Notes: generated by a model from the letters alone, not told the origin. A stretch of DNA of 64,000 nt from Prorocentrum cordatum (GCA_963575745.1 CAUYUJ010018626.1:94215-158214), one strand, 5' to 3'; shown: positions 50,500 through 60,719, counted from the first letter of the stretch. Numbers and translations are program-made.

Positions 50500-52980
50500 T
50501 AAGTAGCAATGCTCATGTATAGGATTTTTTCGATAGGGATCCTGAGGTGGAGGGTTTCATTCGGATTCCTTCACGTGGGAAGATTCAATCGGATTCGTTG
50601 TTGTGGAGGGTTTCGGTGGGAGTCCGTCTGCGGAGGGAGCCATTAGGACTCGCCAGCGCAATGACAACGCAATGCCAAAGCATTGCTTTCGCAATGCCAA
50701 ACCAATGCCAAGGCGATCCCAATCCAATGCCAATGCAATGCCAATGGGGGTATCCTTCGTGGTAGATTCCAAAAGGAATCCTACCTGTGGAGGGTTTCGA
50801 TTGGAATCTCCGTGGGGGGGGGTCAGTATGAATAGTTTATGTGGGTGGCTTTCACAAGGACGCCGTCTTGTGGAAGGAAAGGCGTGCTCCTGTGGTGGGA
50901 GCCATTCGAACTCGCCAGCGCAATGCCGACGCAGTGCCAACGCAATGCCAGACCAATGACAGTGCAATGCCAACGGGGGGAATTGTTTGTGGTAGATTTC
51001 AATAGCTATCCTTCTAAGAACCCTTCGCCGGGGGATTTCAATAGGAAGCCTTCGATGGAGGGCTTCCCATGGAACGCTTCTGTTGAGGATTTCAACTTGG
51101 ATGCTTCTTTTGGGGGGGATTCAATCGGCATTTTTTTTGGGGGGGGTGTTCACCAGGAATCCTGATGCAAAGTGTTTGAGTAGGACTCGCCAGCGCAACG
51201 TCAAAGCAATGCCAACGCACTGTTAACGCACTGCCATCGCAATGCCAATGCGTTGCCAATTCGATGCCAAACTAATGCCAATGCAATGCCGACTACGGGG
51301 TTCCTGTCTTCCAACAGATTTCACTAGGAATCCTTATGTGGATGATTTGGTTACGAATCCTTCTTCGGAGGATTTCGATTGGAATCCTCCCGTGGAGGGT
51401 TTCGATTGGAATCTTGCTGTGGAGGGTTCCATTTTGAATCCTTCATGTGGGGGCTTTCAAACGGATCCCTTCTTGTGCAAGGTTTCCATCGGAATCTTTC
51501 TGGGGGGGGAGCCATTAGAACTCGCCGGCGCAATGCCAACGCAATGCCAAACCGATGCCACATCGATCCCAATTCAGTGCCAATGCAATGCCAATGGGGG
51601 AAAACGTATGTGGCCGGGTTCAAGAAGAATCCTTCTATGGAGGGTTTCGAATGGAATCCTTCCGTGAGGGTGTTCAATGTGAACCCTTCTTGTTGGATGT
51701 TTCAATCGGAATCCTTCCTGTGGGGGCTCAACAGGAATCATTAAGCGAAGGGGTGTGTTGGAACTCGCCAGTGATATGCCAACGCAGTGCCACCGCAATG
51801 CCACACCAATGCCAAAGCGATCCCAACCCAATGCCAATGCACTGCCACTGGTGGAAAACCTTTGCGGTAGGTTTCAATAGGAACCCGTCTGCGAAGGGTT
51901 TCGCATGGAATCCTTCTTTGGAGGGTGTCAATAGGAGTCCTTAGTGTAGAAGGTTTCGATCGGAGTCCTTCTGTGGAGGGTTTCATTAGGGCTCGCCAGC
52001 GCAATGCTTGCGAAATGCAAACACACTAGCAAGGCACTGCCAAGCGCAATGCCCATGCGATGCCAAACGATTGCCAAACCAGTGCCAATGCAATGCCAAC
52101 GGGGGTTCTTTCTTTCGAAGCATCTCAATACTACGCAAGGTTGTCATAGGAATCCTTCTGTGGGGGAGCCACTAGAACTCGCCAGCGCAATGGCAACGCA
52201 ATGCCAAACCGATGCCACATCGATCCCAATTCAATGCGAATGCAATGCCAATGGGGGGAAACGTTTGCGGTCGGGTCCAAGAACCCTTCTATGGAGGGCT
52301 TCGAATGGAATCCTTCCGTGAGGGGGTTCAATGTGAGCCCGTCTTTTTGGATGCTCCAATCGGAATCTTCCTGTGGGGGGCTCAACAGGAATCAGTATTC
52401 GAAGGGGGGTGCTGGAACTCGCCAGCGGGATGCCAGCGCAATGCCAACGCAGCGCCAACGCAATGCCACACCACTGCCAAGGCGTTCCCAACCCAACGCC
52501 AATGCACTGTCAATGGTGGAAAACCTTTGCGGTAGGTTTCAATAGGAATCCTGATGTGGAGGGTTTCGCATGGAATCCTTCTGTGGGGGGTGTCAATATG
52601 AACATTGTTGTGGAGGGTTTCAATAGGAGTCTGTTTTGTAGAAGTGTTCGATCGGAGTCCTTCTGTGGAGGCTTCCATTAGGACTCGCCAGCGCAATGCT
52701 TGCGAAATGCAAGCACACTAGCAACGCACTGCCAAACGCAATGCCAATGCAATGCCAATGCGATCCCAAACCATTGCCAAACCAATGCCAATGCAAGGCC
52801 AACGGGGGGTTCTTTTTTTTCGAAGCGTTTCAATATAAATCCATCTGCGGGTGATTCCACTAGGAGTCCATATGTGGAGGATTTCAATAGGAATCGTTCA
52901 GTGGAGGGTTTCGCAAAGAATTCTTCTGTAGAGGATTTCACTATGAATCCTTCTTGTGGGGGGGCGTTCAATAGGAATCC
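50500..52980. repeat. Higher-order tandem array: 33-bp units and CAATGCCAA runs
   Basis: Each block of about 180-330 bp begins with ACTCGCCAGCGCAATG (near 50652, 50918, 51187, 51519, 51765, 51992, 52174, 52427, 52684), carries several CAATGCCAA-type 12-mers, and then several degenerate 33-bp units of GGTTTC-AT-GGAATCCTTC-TGTGGAG type. Frames on both strands read loose 11-residue repeats but change frame between blocks, so it is not accepted as coding. Confidence 0.9.
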
Positions 52981-53479
52981 TTCTAGGGGGGAAGGAAGAT
53001 GCGACCCGCCGACCCCCCCCCCCAGGAAAACAAAAAATCTGGGTGGGGGGGAGAAAAAAAACAAAAAAGGAGGAGGAGGAGGAGGAGGGGGAGGGGGAGG
53101 CGGAAGGAGAGGAGGACGCCACAGAGTACGCACACCACTGAGAGACGCACGTGTGAACTCAGTGTGAAAGCTTCGCGCGCGCGCTCTGGAGCTCTGGAAC
53201 CCCGAGGGGCTCCACAATCCCCTGTTCTCGCGGCGGAGGAGGAGCGAGCGAGCGAGCGAGCGAGGAGGAGGAGGAGGAGGATATGGAAGACCATTGTAAG
53301 TCCAAGAGCCACCCATCATGTTGGAATAAACCCTCCCCCCCAGCTCTCTCTTCATAGGCCCGCATCGCGCTTCATTTCCACAAAGGGACCTGCCTCGTTG
53401 GAAGACAACCGTTTGAAGATCCTGAAGCATGCCAAAACAGTGTTCTCGGGGCTCCAACGCAACGGATCAACGTGACTGT
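52981..53479. other. Unassigned stretch with short purine tracts
   Basis: GGA arrays at about 53068-53120 and 53253-53282, and a (GAGC)n tract near 53243-53262. Nothing else is recognised. Confidence 0.4.
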
Positions 53480-53815
53480 TGCGTCCTGACGACCCTGAAT
53501 CTTGCCAGAACGCCATTCTTGGAAGTTCAACACCACGACTGAACGTAACTGTTGCACCTTCATAATCCTGAATTCTTCCAACACGCAATTTCTTGTATTG
53601 TGATGCAGGGATTGCGTGAAACTCTTGCAAGTGTTAAAACGAATATGCGCCGCGCCAAGACGATAGTCACATTTTGAAAACGGGCTCCTGGCAATATGTC
53701 AAACTCTCTTGCGAATGTTTGAAACGAATGTGCGCGGCGACAGGCAAGAACCACATGTTGGAACATACCCGCCCACAATCCACGAAACCGTTGCCAATAA
53801 TGAAGTTTCAGGGTC
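53480..53815 (-). repeat. About 85-bp satellite, minus orientation, degraded
   Basis: The minus strand reads TTTTCAAAATGTGACTATCG, GGCGCGGCGCATATTCGTTT and ACACTTGCAAGAGTTTC, matching the array at 60.72-61.35 kb in its plus orientation. Confidence 0.6.
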
Positions 53816-53911
53816 ATAAGTGGTGAGAAACTCTCAGGCGAAACGCCCAGCCCGCCCTAAAAACTGCCCTCAGGGTGCGACAGGGGGGAATTATTTACAA
53901 GGAAAAAGAAT

Positions 53912-54240
53912 GGACGAGGAGGAGGAGGAGGAGGAGGAGGAGGAGGAGGAGGAGGAGGGAGGAGGGAGGGAGGAGGAGAGGAGGAGGAGGAGGAGAAGGA
54001 GGAGGAGGAGGAGAGGAGGAGGAGAGAGGAGGAGGAAGCAGAGGAGGAGCAGAGGAGGAAGAGAGGAGGAGGAGGAGAGGAGAGAGGAGGAGGAGAAGGA
54101 GGAGGAGGAGGAGGAGGAGGAGGAGGAGGGGAGGAGAGGAGGAGGAGAGAGGAGGAGGGAGGAGGAGGAGGAGGAGAAGGAGGAGGAGGAGGAGGAGGAG
54201 GAGGGGAGCAGAAGCAGCAGGAGGAGGAGGAGGAGGGACG
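53912..54240. repeat. (GAG)n array
   Basis: A 330-base purine array. Confidence 0.95.
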
Positions 54241-55035
54241 AGGCGCCGCGTCCCCCTTTCCCCCAAGCGCCCCGGGCCCTATGTGGGATGACCCCGTGGC
54301 CCGTCGCGGGCCCCTGGGCACTTCCCTAGCCCTCTCCTCAGGGGCCCGCCTCCTTCGTGCCAGATCCTGCCCTGCCCCCCCCCCGCCACCGCTCGGAGGA
54401 CGCGCAAGATTGGGGGGCGATTGTAGTGGAGGGCGGGGGGGGGGCTGCGAGGGCTGCAGCAAAGGGGCCCTTTTGATTGGGGCCACTGAAGGGGCCCTTT
54501 CAGGCCCAAACGGGGGCCCTCCGGGCCCGAACAGGGCACCCACCCATGCATCGCCCCCCAGTGATCCCTGACCTTCAAGAGTGCCAGAAAATAGCCTCCC
54601 AGACCTCAAGACCTGTCTGGACTGCTTCTGGAACCTCGGCGGGATGCTTGAGAGATCTCGAGGACCTCGCGCTGTCTTATTTAGCCCTCGAGGGAGGCCT
54701 GGGCGGATTCGCGCCCGATCCGCTGCCAGCCATCATGGCTCTGCCGGGCTGCGGCGGCCTCCCAAAGGGCCGCCCGCCCCGCCTGACCGAACGTGCGTGT
54801 CCGGCGGCGCCGCGTCGGCGCCCCAGGCTCGGGGGCGGAAAAGAGGGGGGTGATGACTAGCGGGGGGGTGGATATCATGGCGGGGGCCATGGTATTTCCC
54901 CAGATTTCATGGCGCCTCTTCTCACTGCATTACGTCCCTGGCCCCCCCGATGGGCCGCGCACGTGCCGCCAGTCATGATTTGCACCCCCCCCTCTTGGAC
55001 ACCCCCCTCGTGGCCGCTCCCGACAGGCCGCGGCC
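54241..55035. other. Region upstream of the GILT gene
   Basis: GC-rich sequence with GGGGCCC runs near 54465-54530. A CCCGACAG acceptor-like site lies 11 bases before the GILT start and could receive a spliced leader (inference). No core promoter is recognised. Confidence 0.35.
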
Positions 55036-55118
55036 ATGGCGGCGGCGCGGCTGCTCCTCGTGGCGCAGGCGTGCGCGGTGGCCGCCGCGGGGCTGACGCT
55101 CAGCGCCGTGGCCGGCCG
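55036..55118 (+). CDS. GILT exon 1: signal peptide
   Basis: ATG in the context GCGGCCATGG, then MAAARLLLVAQACAVAAAGL and TLSAVAG, a short hydrophobic helix with small residues at the end, as expected of a cleaved signal peptide for the secretory pathway. The exon ends in phase 2 at GGCCG|GTCCGC (GT donor). Its link to exon 2 is inferred from phase, splice sites and the fact that GILT proteins need such a leader. Confidence 0.65.
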
Positions 55119-55385
55119 GTCCGCCGCACCCGGACATCGGGCGTCTCGGAAGCGTCGGGACGGAGTTTTGTCATCGTTTTTAGCCTTTCGGGGCCCTCGC
55201 CGGGCCTCGGGGCCGTCGAAAAACGACGCGGGGCTCGGGGTGGAAAGCCCGTCGGGGAGAAGTGGTCGGGGGCCCGCGTCTCGAAAAAATCGAGACACCG
55301 GATGTCTGGGCAATAGGGGGCCACCGGGGGGGGGGCCCCAGGAGCAGCCGTCGGGGAACGGATGGTGACAGAAACCTAAACTTCG

Positions 55386-55496
55386 GGAGGCTCGCGCGGA
55401 TGTCTCGGATCTGAGCTGGAAAGCCCCAGGCGGCGCCTCCGGCGCCGCCCCTGGCGCGGTCCAGCGCCGGCCCAAGAAGGCCGCGCGGACCTCCGG
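55386..55496. mobile_element. Family F fold-back element, degraded copy
   Basis: GGAGGCTCGCGCGGATGTCT, GGCGGCGCCTCCGGCGCCGC and AAGGCCGCGCGGACCTCC parallel the hairpin at 59.05 kb. Confidence 0.6.
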
Positions 55497-55543
55497 AAGA
55501 TAGTGTATACGCCGTGATGTCGTCCTCGAAGCCGAGGAGGAGA

Positions 55544-55654
55544 AGACACCGACACGTCGCAGCCCGTCCCTCGTCGCCGCTGCGGGGTTCGCTCTCGAAG
55601 TCCCGGCCAGAACGCCTCCCAGGAGGGGCCCTGGGAGTGGCGGTATCGGTGTCT
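55544..55654 (+). mobile_element. Family B small element (copy 6)
   Basis: AGACACCGACACGTCGCAGC on the left and GCGGTATCGGTGTCT on the right are inverted ends. The core is CCCTCGTCGCCGCTGCGGGT-like. It lies in GILT intron 1. Confidence 0.65.
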
Positions 55655-55692
55655 GTGCGCGGGCCGGGACGGAACAACGACGCCTTCCTGCA

Positions 55693-56030
55693 GAGGGAGG
55701 AGGGGAGGAGGATGAGGAGGAGGAAGAGGAGGAGGAGGCGGAGGAGGAGGAACATGACCATGTGAGGAGCAGGAGGAGGAGGAGGAGGAGGAGGAGGAAA
55801 AGGAGGAGGAGCTGGAGGAGGAGCTGGAGGAGGAGGAGGAGGAGGAAGGAGGAGGCGGAGAGGAGAGCAGGAGCAGGAGCAGGAGCAGAAGCAGGAGCAG
55901 GAGCAGGAGCAGAGCAGGAGGAGGAGGAGGAGGAAGAGGAGGAAGGAGGAGGCGAAGGGAGGAGGAGGAGGAGCAGAAGGAGGAGGAGAAGGAGGAAATG
56001 AAGGAGAACGAGGAAGAGGAAGAGGAAGAG
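55693..56030. repeat. (GAG)n array in GILT intron 1
   Basis: Includes an AGCAGG-type segment at about 55865-55920. Confidence 0.95.
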
Positions 56031-56307
56031 GCGCACCCAAACCCCGAACAGATGCAACAGGGTGAGGCCGCGAGAGAGAAGCCGGGAGTGCAGGTAGCTG
56101 GCCGACCTGGACCCTCTCTTTTTTGTTTTTCCTCCCCGCCGACCTCGATCGTGGTCCGTCCTGGGCTGCCGTGGGCGCTTCGGGCCCGGCCCGCGGCGCC
56201 TGCAGGCTGCGCGTGGCGGGTCGCAGGCCCCCGAGGGCTTCTCGCCTGCTCTGGGGCCCCGCGGCCCTGTCGGCCGGGCCGGCCGACCACGGGCTCCGCA
56301 CCGGCAG

Positions 56308-56373
56308 GGCGGCGGAGCCGCCCACCGTGGACGTGAAGCTTCTGGGGGAGGCCGGGTGCCCGTTCACGCGCAG
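56308..56373 (+). CDS. GILT exon 2: active-site exon
   Basis: After the acceptor ACCGGCAG it reads AAEPPTVDVKLLGEAGCPFT and RR. VxVxLxxEaxCPxC is the thioredoxin-like active-site strand of GILT. Here the second Cys is Thr (CPFT). The donor is GCTCCT, and the nine bases ACGCGCAGG at this junction (56366-56374) are repeated at the end of intron 2 (57098-57106). Phase is 2 at both ends. Confidence 0.85.
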
Positions 56374-56389
56374 GCTCCTGCTGCGTTGC

Positions 56390-56760
56390 TGCCTCCTCCT
56401 CCTCCTCCTCCTCCTCCTCCTCCGCCTCCTCCTCCTCCTCCTCCTCCTCCTCCTCCTCCTCCTCCACCTCCTCCCACCTCCACCTCCTCCACCTCCTCCA
56501 CTCCCCCTCCCCTCCTCCTCCTCCTCCTCCTCCTCCTCCTCCTCCGCCACCTCCCTCCTCCGCCTCCTCCGCCTCCTCCTCCTCCGCCTCCTCCTCCTCC
56601 GCCTTCCTCCTCCTCGCTCCTCCTCCCTCCTCTCCTCCTTCTCCTCCACCTCCTCCTCCTCCTCCTCCTCCTCCTCCTCCCTCCTCCTCCTCCTCCTCCC
56701 CTCCTCCTCCTCCTCCTCCTCCTCCTCCTCCTCCTCCTCCTCCTCCTGCTCCTCTCTCTC
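56390..56760. repeat. (CTC)n array in GILT intron 2
   Basis: A 370-base pyrimidine array that starts about 15 bases after the donor. The intron length, 732, is a multiple of three, so the frame stays open through it. Confidence 0.95.
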
Positions 56761-57105
56761 TCCCTCTCGACTGCGCGTAGGAGTGACCCTTCGCCGGAGG
56801 GACCTTTGGTGCGGGCCCACTGGGGCCCCCTCGGTCGCCGAATGCGATGCGCCGGCAGCGGCCCGCGCGCCCGGGTGTGGCCCCCCCGCGCCGCCCCCGA
56901 AGCCGGGCACCAGGGTCCCCCTTACGAGCAGCCGACTCTCGCTCGCTTCCCTGCACCTCTCGCCGTGCTGCTCTCGGCTCTTGCACGCTGTCCTCCTCGC
57001 CGCCCGTCCCCTCTCCCTCTGTTCCTGGTGTGCACCACGACGCCTGGGGGGTTGGGTTTTGTTGCGTTGCGGGAGGTGGCAGCAAAAAAACACGCTTACG
57101 CGCAG

Positions 57106-57718
57106 GTTCATCCAGGGGGCCCTGAACAAGACACTCACCTCGAAGGGCCTCGCGGATGTGCTGCGCTTTGACTTCCTCCCCTTCGGCAACGCGTACTTCT
57201 CCTCGGCGGTCTGCCCCTCCGCCGACCACGAGTACGACGCGACCGCCCGCAACTGCTTCAACAGCCGTTGCGGCCCCGCCGCCTCGGACCGTTCCGAGGA
57301 CTGCTTCAAGGGCAGGCTGGTCTGCCAGCACGACCTCGCGGAGTGCATCGGCAACCGCTGGATGGCCTGCGCCCGGAAGATTGCCCAGGTGCCCGGCCAG
57401 GAGAGGTCCAGGTCGAGTTTCCTGGGGTACATGCCGTTCGTGCACTGCCTGGCGCGATGGTACGACTACGGCAAGCTCCACGGGTTCGCAGGGTACGCGG
57501 CAAGGTGCTCGGCCAGCACCGGCCTGGACTGGACGAGCCTGTCCCGCTGCTACAACAGCACCGAGGGGGACAGGGCCACGGTCGAGGCCGCACGGGGAAC
57601 GCCGGAGCACTTAGGGGTTCCCTGGCTGTACGTAAACGGCAAGCCCATGGAGGCGGACCACGAGGGCGAGCTCTTCGCGCAGATCTGCCGGGCTCTGCCC
57701 CAGCCAGCCCGGCCGCAG
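57106..57718 (+). CDS. GILT exon 3: main thiol-reductase domain
   Basis: It completes an Arg codon and reads FIQGALNKTL, then VLRFDFLPFGNAYF (the PFGNA motif), CQHDLAECIGNRWMACA (the GILT signature CQHGx2ECx2Nx4C with Gly replaced by Asp), YMPFVHCL, a Cys-rich helix, the possible glycosylation site NST, and GVPWLYVNGKPM, the cis-Pro and product-site loop. Order and spacing match the family. Codon use is very GC-rich, like eL42 exon 5. Exon 3 may end at CCGCAG|GAT (GA donor) or continue to a stop at 57776. Confidence 0.92.
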
Positions 57719-57747
57719 GATCATAAGAAGACAGCCAGCACCCATTC

Positions 57748-57935
57748 TAGGCCTCCCAGATGGGGTCCGAGCAGATGAGGTCAGAGGATCGCGCCGCATC
57801 GCCGATGCATCGGCGAAGTTTGCGATACATCGGCGACGTCGGCGTGGAGAAGGTCAGGCTCCACATCTAGCCGCCTCGCCGATGCATCGGCGATGTGGCG
57901 CGGTCATCCGACCCTATCTATCTTGGAGGCCTCTA
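57748..57935. mobile_element. Family C fold-back element (copy 3)
   Basis: TAGGCCTCCCAGATGGGGTC and GGATCGCGCCGCATCGCCGA pair with GATGTGGCGCGGTCATCCGA and GGAGGCCTCTA. Flanks ACCCATTC and ACCCGTAC agree at 6 of 8 bases, a possible old target duplication. Its TGA at 57776 is the stop of the unspliced GILT frame. Confidence 0.7.
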
Positions 57936-58299
57936 ACCCGTACCTATTATGCGACGCTCAGATTTCCCTGTGGAACCTCTGGGGGGGTTGTGGGTGTGTG
58001 TTGTCGGACGGGGGTCCCCGCTCGAACGGGAGCCCCCTTCGGGATCCGACAACTCTCACCCGCACCTGCGGTGGAGGCGTTCGTTCAGGATTGTGTTCAG
58101 GAGGCTTCAGACCCTGGAGAATTCAAGGCTCAGTTGGTGTTCTGCCAGCTTCCATACCCTGGATTCCTTATCCAAGGCTTCCTTACCCAATGCCATCACC
58201 GCATCATGATCTCATCACCTCGCCCATCCCAATTCATCCTCCCTGTAGGTTTGATTGTTGCCCTCGGGGTCCAGGGCTTGACTTGGGGTCAAAATCCAC
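57936..58299. other. GILT intron 3, unassigned part
   Basis: Mixed sequence, with CATACCCTGGATTCCTTATC followed by loosely similar CCAAGGCTTCCTTACCC; no exon. Confidence 0.4.
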
Positions 58300-58350
58300 C
58301 CACTCGTCCGTCGCCGTCGCCGTCGTCGTCGTCGCCGTCGTCGTCGCCGC

Positions 58351-58386
<36 letters not shown>

Positions 58387-58485
58387 TCTCGTCGTCGTCG
58401 TCGTTCTCGTCGTCGTCGTCGTTCTCGTCGTCGTTCTCTTCGTCGTTCTCGTCGTCGTCGTCGTTCTCGTCGTCGTCGGCGTGCT
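58300..58485. repeat. (GTC)n array
   Basis: GTC units with TTC interruptions lie just before the last candidate GILT acceptor. Confidence 0.95.
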
Positions 58486-58507
58486 GTTTTCTTCTCCCTC
58501 GCTGCAG

Positions 58508-58645
58508 GAGTGCCTCTCGGAGCTCGGGCCGCCCCTCCCCGCGCAGCCCGGGGCCGCCCGGGCGCCCGGCGCGGGCCCGGAGGGGGCGCAGGAGGGGCCC
58601 CCGCCGACCCGGCGGGCGCCCGCCGCGCCGCGCCTGCCGCCCTGA
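58508..58645 (+). CDS. GILT candidate last exon
   Basis: After the acceptor CTCGCTGCAG it reads ECLSELGPPLPAQPGAARAP and a Pro/Ala-rich tail to TGA 58643. Phase 0 fits the end of exon 3 at CCGCAG|GA, and GCAGGA is shared by donor and acceptor. Proline-rich tails are not conserved in GILT, so the evidence is only splice logic. Confidence 0.45.
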   Translation, partial: ECLSELGPPLPAQPGAARAPGAGPEGAQEGPPPTRRAPAAPRLPP

Positions 58646-58714
58646 GGCGGGCCCCGGCGGCGCATGGCTGCCTGAGGGCGGGCCCCTCCTCGGGCCAGCC
58701 ACAGCTCGGGAGCT

Positions 58715-58910
58715 GGAGAGGAGGAGGAGGGGAGGAGGAGGAGGAGGAGGAGGAGGAGGTAGAGGAGGAGGAGGAGGAGGCGGAGGGAGTGAGGAGAGTA
58801 GGAGGAGGAGGATGAGAGGAGGGAGGAGGAGGAGGAGGAGGAGGAGGAGGAGCGGAGGAGGAGGAGGAGGAAGGGAGGAGGAGGAGGAGGAAGAGGAGGC
58901 GGAGGAGGAG
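58715..58910. repeat. (GAG)n array
   Basis: Purine array with several single-base interruptions. Confidence 0.95.
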
Positions 58911-59040
58911 TGGCCGACCCTAACCCCCCTGGGGGACCCGTCGATCTCGACACCCCTCTCGAGAGATCGTCGATGCGGTGGGCCCCCCCAGGGGGGTAAA
59001 GGACCACAGCTCCCCCGGTTCTGGCTGGTCGGTGTCCTAG

Positions 59041-59211
59041 GGGGACGAAGACTGACATGAACATACGAACTCGGAGGTCCGCGCGGACTTCTGGGATCGG
59101 CGCTGGGGCCCCCCCGCGGCGCCTCGGGCGCCGCCCCTGGCGCGCCAGCGCCGATCCCAGAAATCCGCGCGGACCTCCGAGTTTTCATGCTCATGTCAGT
59201 CTTCGTTCCCC
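59041..59211. mobile_element. Family F long-hairpin element, complete
   Basis: Arms of about 65 bases run from GGGGACGAAGACTGACATGA through ACTCGGAGGTCCGCGCGGA and GGGATCGGCGCTGG to the centre GCGGCGCCTCGGGCGCCGCC, and back in inverse order. Partial copies lie at 15.14 and 55.39 kb. Confidence 0.85.
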
Positions 59212-59929
59212 CATCTCCGCCGCGGCGTTTGCCGCAGCCTCCGCTTCTGGTTCCGGCTCTTCCTCCCGGTGCCGTCTTGCACTCCTCCCCCCCGCCTCGC
59301 TGCTGCTCTTCCTCCGCCGTGCCGAGTCGTCCTTTTGCTCTTCCTCCTTTGCCTCCTCCTTTGCCTCTGGGGCATCTTGGGGGCCTGGCAGCTCTTTCCT
59401 CCCTCATCCTCCTCTTTCCTCCGCCTCCTCCTCCTCCTCCTCCTCCTCCTCCTCCGCCGACCTCTGGGTGTAAAACGAACCCAGTGCGGCCACAATTACA
59501 GTCGAGTATCTGATGAAACAAACTCCTCCCGAAAGGCTGGGCCAGCGTCTCTTAGCCAACTTCCCACAAAGCTGGCCTAGCGTCTTGAGCACGTTCGCCA
59601 CTTCCATCGTTAACAACATAATGTTGCCCAGGCTTCTTTTAATGATCGTCTGGGAAGCTGGCTCTGATTTCTGAAATGATAGTTTTATTCATCACATGTT
59701 CAGTTGTACGAGGAAGCTTCCTAAGTAAGCCCGAGTGCGTAGGTACAGAAGGAAGTAAACAACGAAAATGAGTGCGGATGTGAGTGTGAGTGAGTGAGTA
59801 ATCACGTGACCAAGTAAGTAAGCATGAAGCGAATGATGCACATGAGGGAGTGCGCAAGGTAGCTAGCAAGTGAGCACGAGAGTAATTTCGCAAGCAGCTA
59901 GGAAAGCTCGAGGATCATCGCTCAATGAA
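59212..59929. other. Unassigned stretch with a short CTC array
   Basis: CTC array at about 59400-59460; (GTGA) and AAGTAAG-like tracts at 59780-59830. No exon is recognised. Confidence 0.4.
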
Positions 59930-60320
59930 GGCAACTTGGTTGGTGTGGGTTGCTTGGCTTGCTTGGATTGTCTTGGTTGCTTGGGCTGCTTGGGTTGCTT
60001 GGGTTTCTTGGGTTGCTTGGTTTGCTTGGATTGTTGGGGTTGCCTGGTCTGCCTGGGTCTAGGGTTGCTTGGGCTGCCTGGGTCACCTGGGGTTGCTTGG
60101 ATTGTCTTGGTTTCTTGGGTTGCTCGTGCTGCTTGGATTGCTTGGGTAGTTCGGGCTGCTTGGGTTGCTTGGTTGGTTGGGTTGCGTGGGTTGCTTGGGG
60201 TACTTGGGTTGCTTGGCTTGGGGTGCTTGGATTGCCTGGGTTGCTCGGGTTACCTGGGTTGCGTGGGTTGCTCGGGTTGCTTGGATTGTCTGGGTTATCG
60301 GGGTTGCTTGGCTTGCTTGG
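59930..60320. repeat. (TTGCTTGGG)n minisatellite
   Basis: About 40 units of 9-10 bp (TTGCTTGGA, CTGCTTGGG). The CLGCLG frames and their minus-strand NPSNP partners are repeat shadows. Confidence 0.92.
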
Positions 60321-60719
60321 GAACCAGGCAACCTGGAAGCGCTTTGCACGGAAACGGGAGCAGGTGACCCGGGCAACCAGGCAACGCTGTGCAAGGAAAC
60401 AAGACAAGGCATCCCCAAAGGTCGCCGCTGCAAGGAAAAACAGGACCAGGCAACCCTGGAGAACCACATCGACGACCGCGCCTCGCATCCAACGTCCGTT
60501 CACAAACAAGAAGGACCACTCGACAAAGCCTACTCGGGAACAACCGCCTACTTTTTATCGTGCCCCCTCTCCTGGATTCGAATTATCATATTATCTTCCC
60601 TTCTTACTCTCGATCCTCTTTCTGCTCCCACCCTTTCTAATGATCTTCCTCCTCCATGGCTCTTCCTTGAACACAACTATTCCCTTTCGTACCGCCAAAT
60701 GTGTCCGTAGACTTGGCGA
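60321..60719. other. Unassigned stretch
   Basis: GGAAACGGGAGCAGGTGACC and GCTGTGCAAGGAAACAAGAC belong to a short loosely repeated block at 60340-60440. Nothing else. Confidence 0.35.

Larger units (their letters stand above)
55036..58645 (+). other. Gene span: GILT-like thiol reductase, four exons
   Basis: Exons 55036-55118, 56308-56373, 57106-57718 and 58508-58645 join in frame to 299 codons plus stop. Introns begin GT, GC and GA and end AG, each followed by G. GILT proteins reduce disulfides in lysosome-like compartments. If the last intron is not used, exon 3 runs on to a stop at 57776 supplied by a family C element, giving 273 codons. Intron 1 (1,189 bp) holds a family F fragment, a family B element and a GAG array. 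Intron 2 (732 bp) is mostly a CTC array. Intron 3 holds a family C element and a GTC array. Confidence 0.8.

Noticed and set aside
50547-52681. ORFs with 11-residue repeats of EGFDWNPSV type
   Set aside because: They fit the 33-bp repeat units, are open on both strands, and lose frame between blocks.
57893-58500. Single long + strand ORF reading poly-Val and poly-Ser before the last GILT exon
   Set aside because: The poly-Val/Ser part is the GTC array; only the segment after the CTGCAG acceptor is kept as a candidate exon.
59930-60320. Leu/Gly/Cys-rich membrane-like protein
   Set aside because: It is a 9-10 bp TTGCTTGGG minisatellite; the minus strand gives an equally long Asn/Pro/Ser frame.
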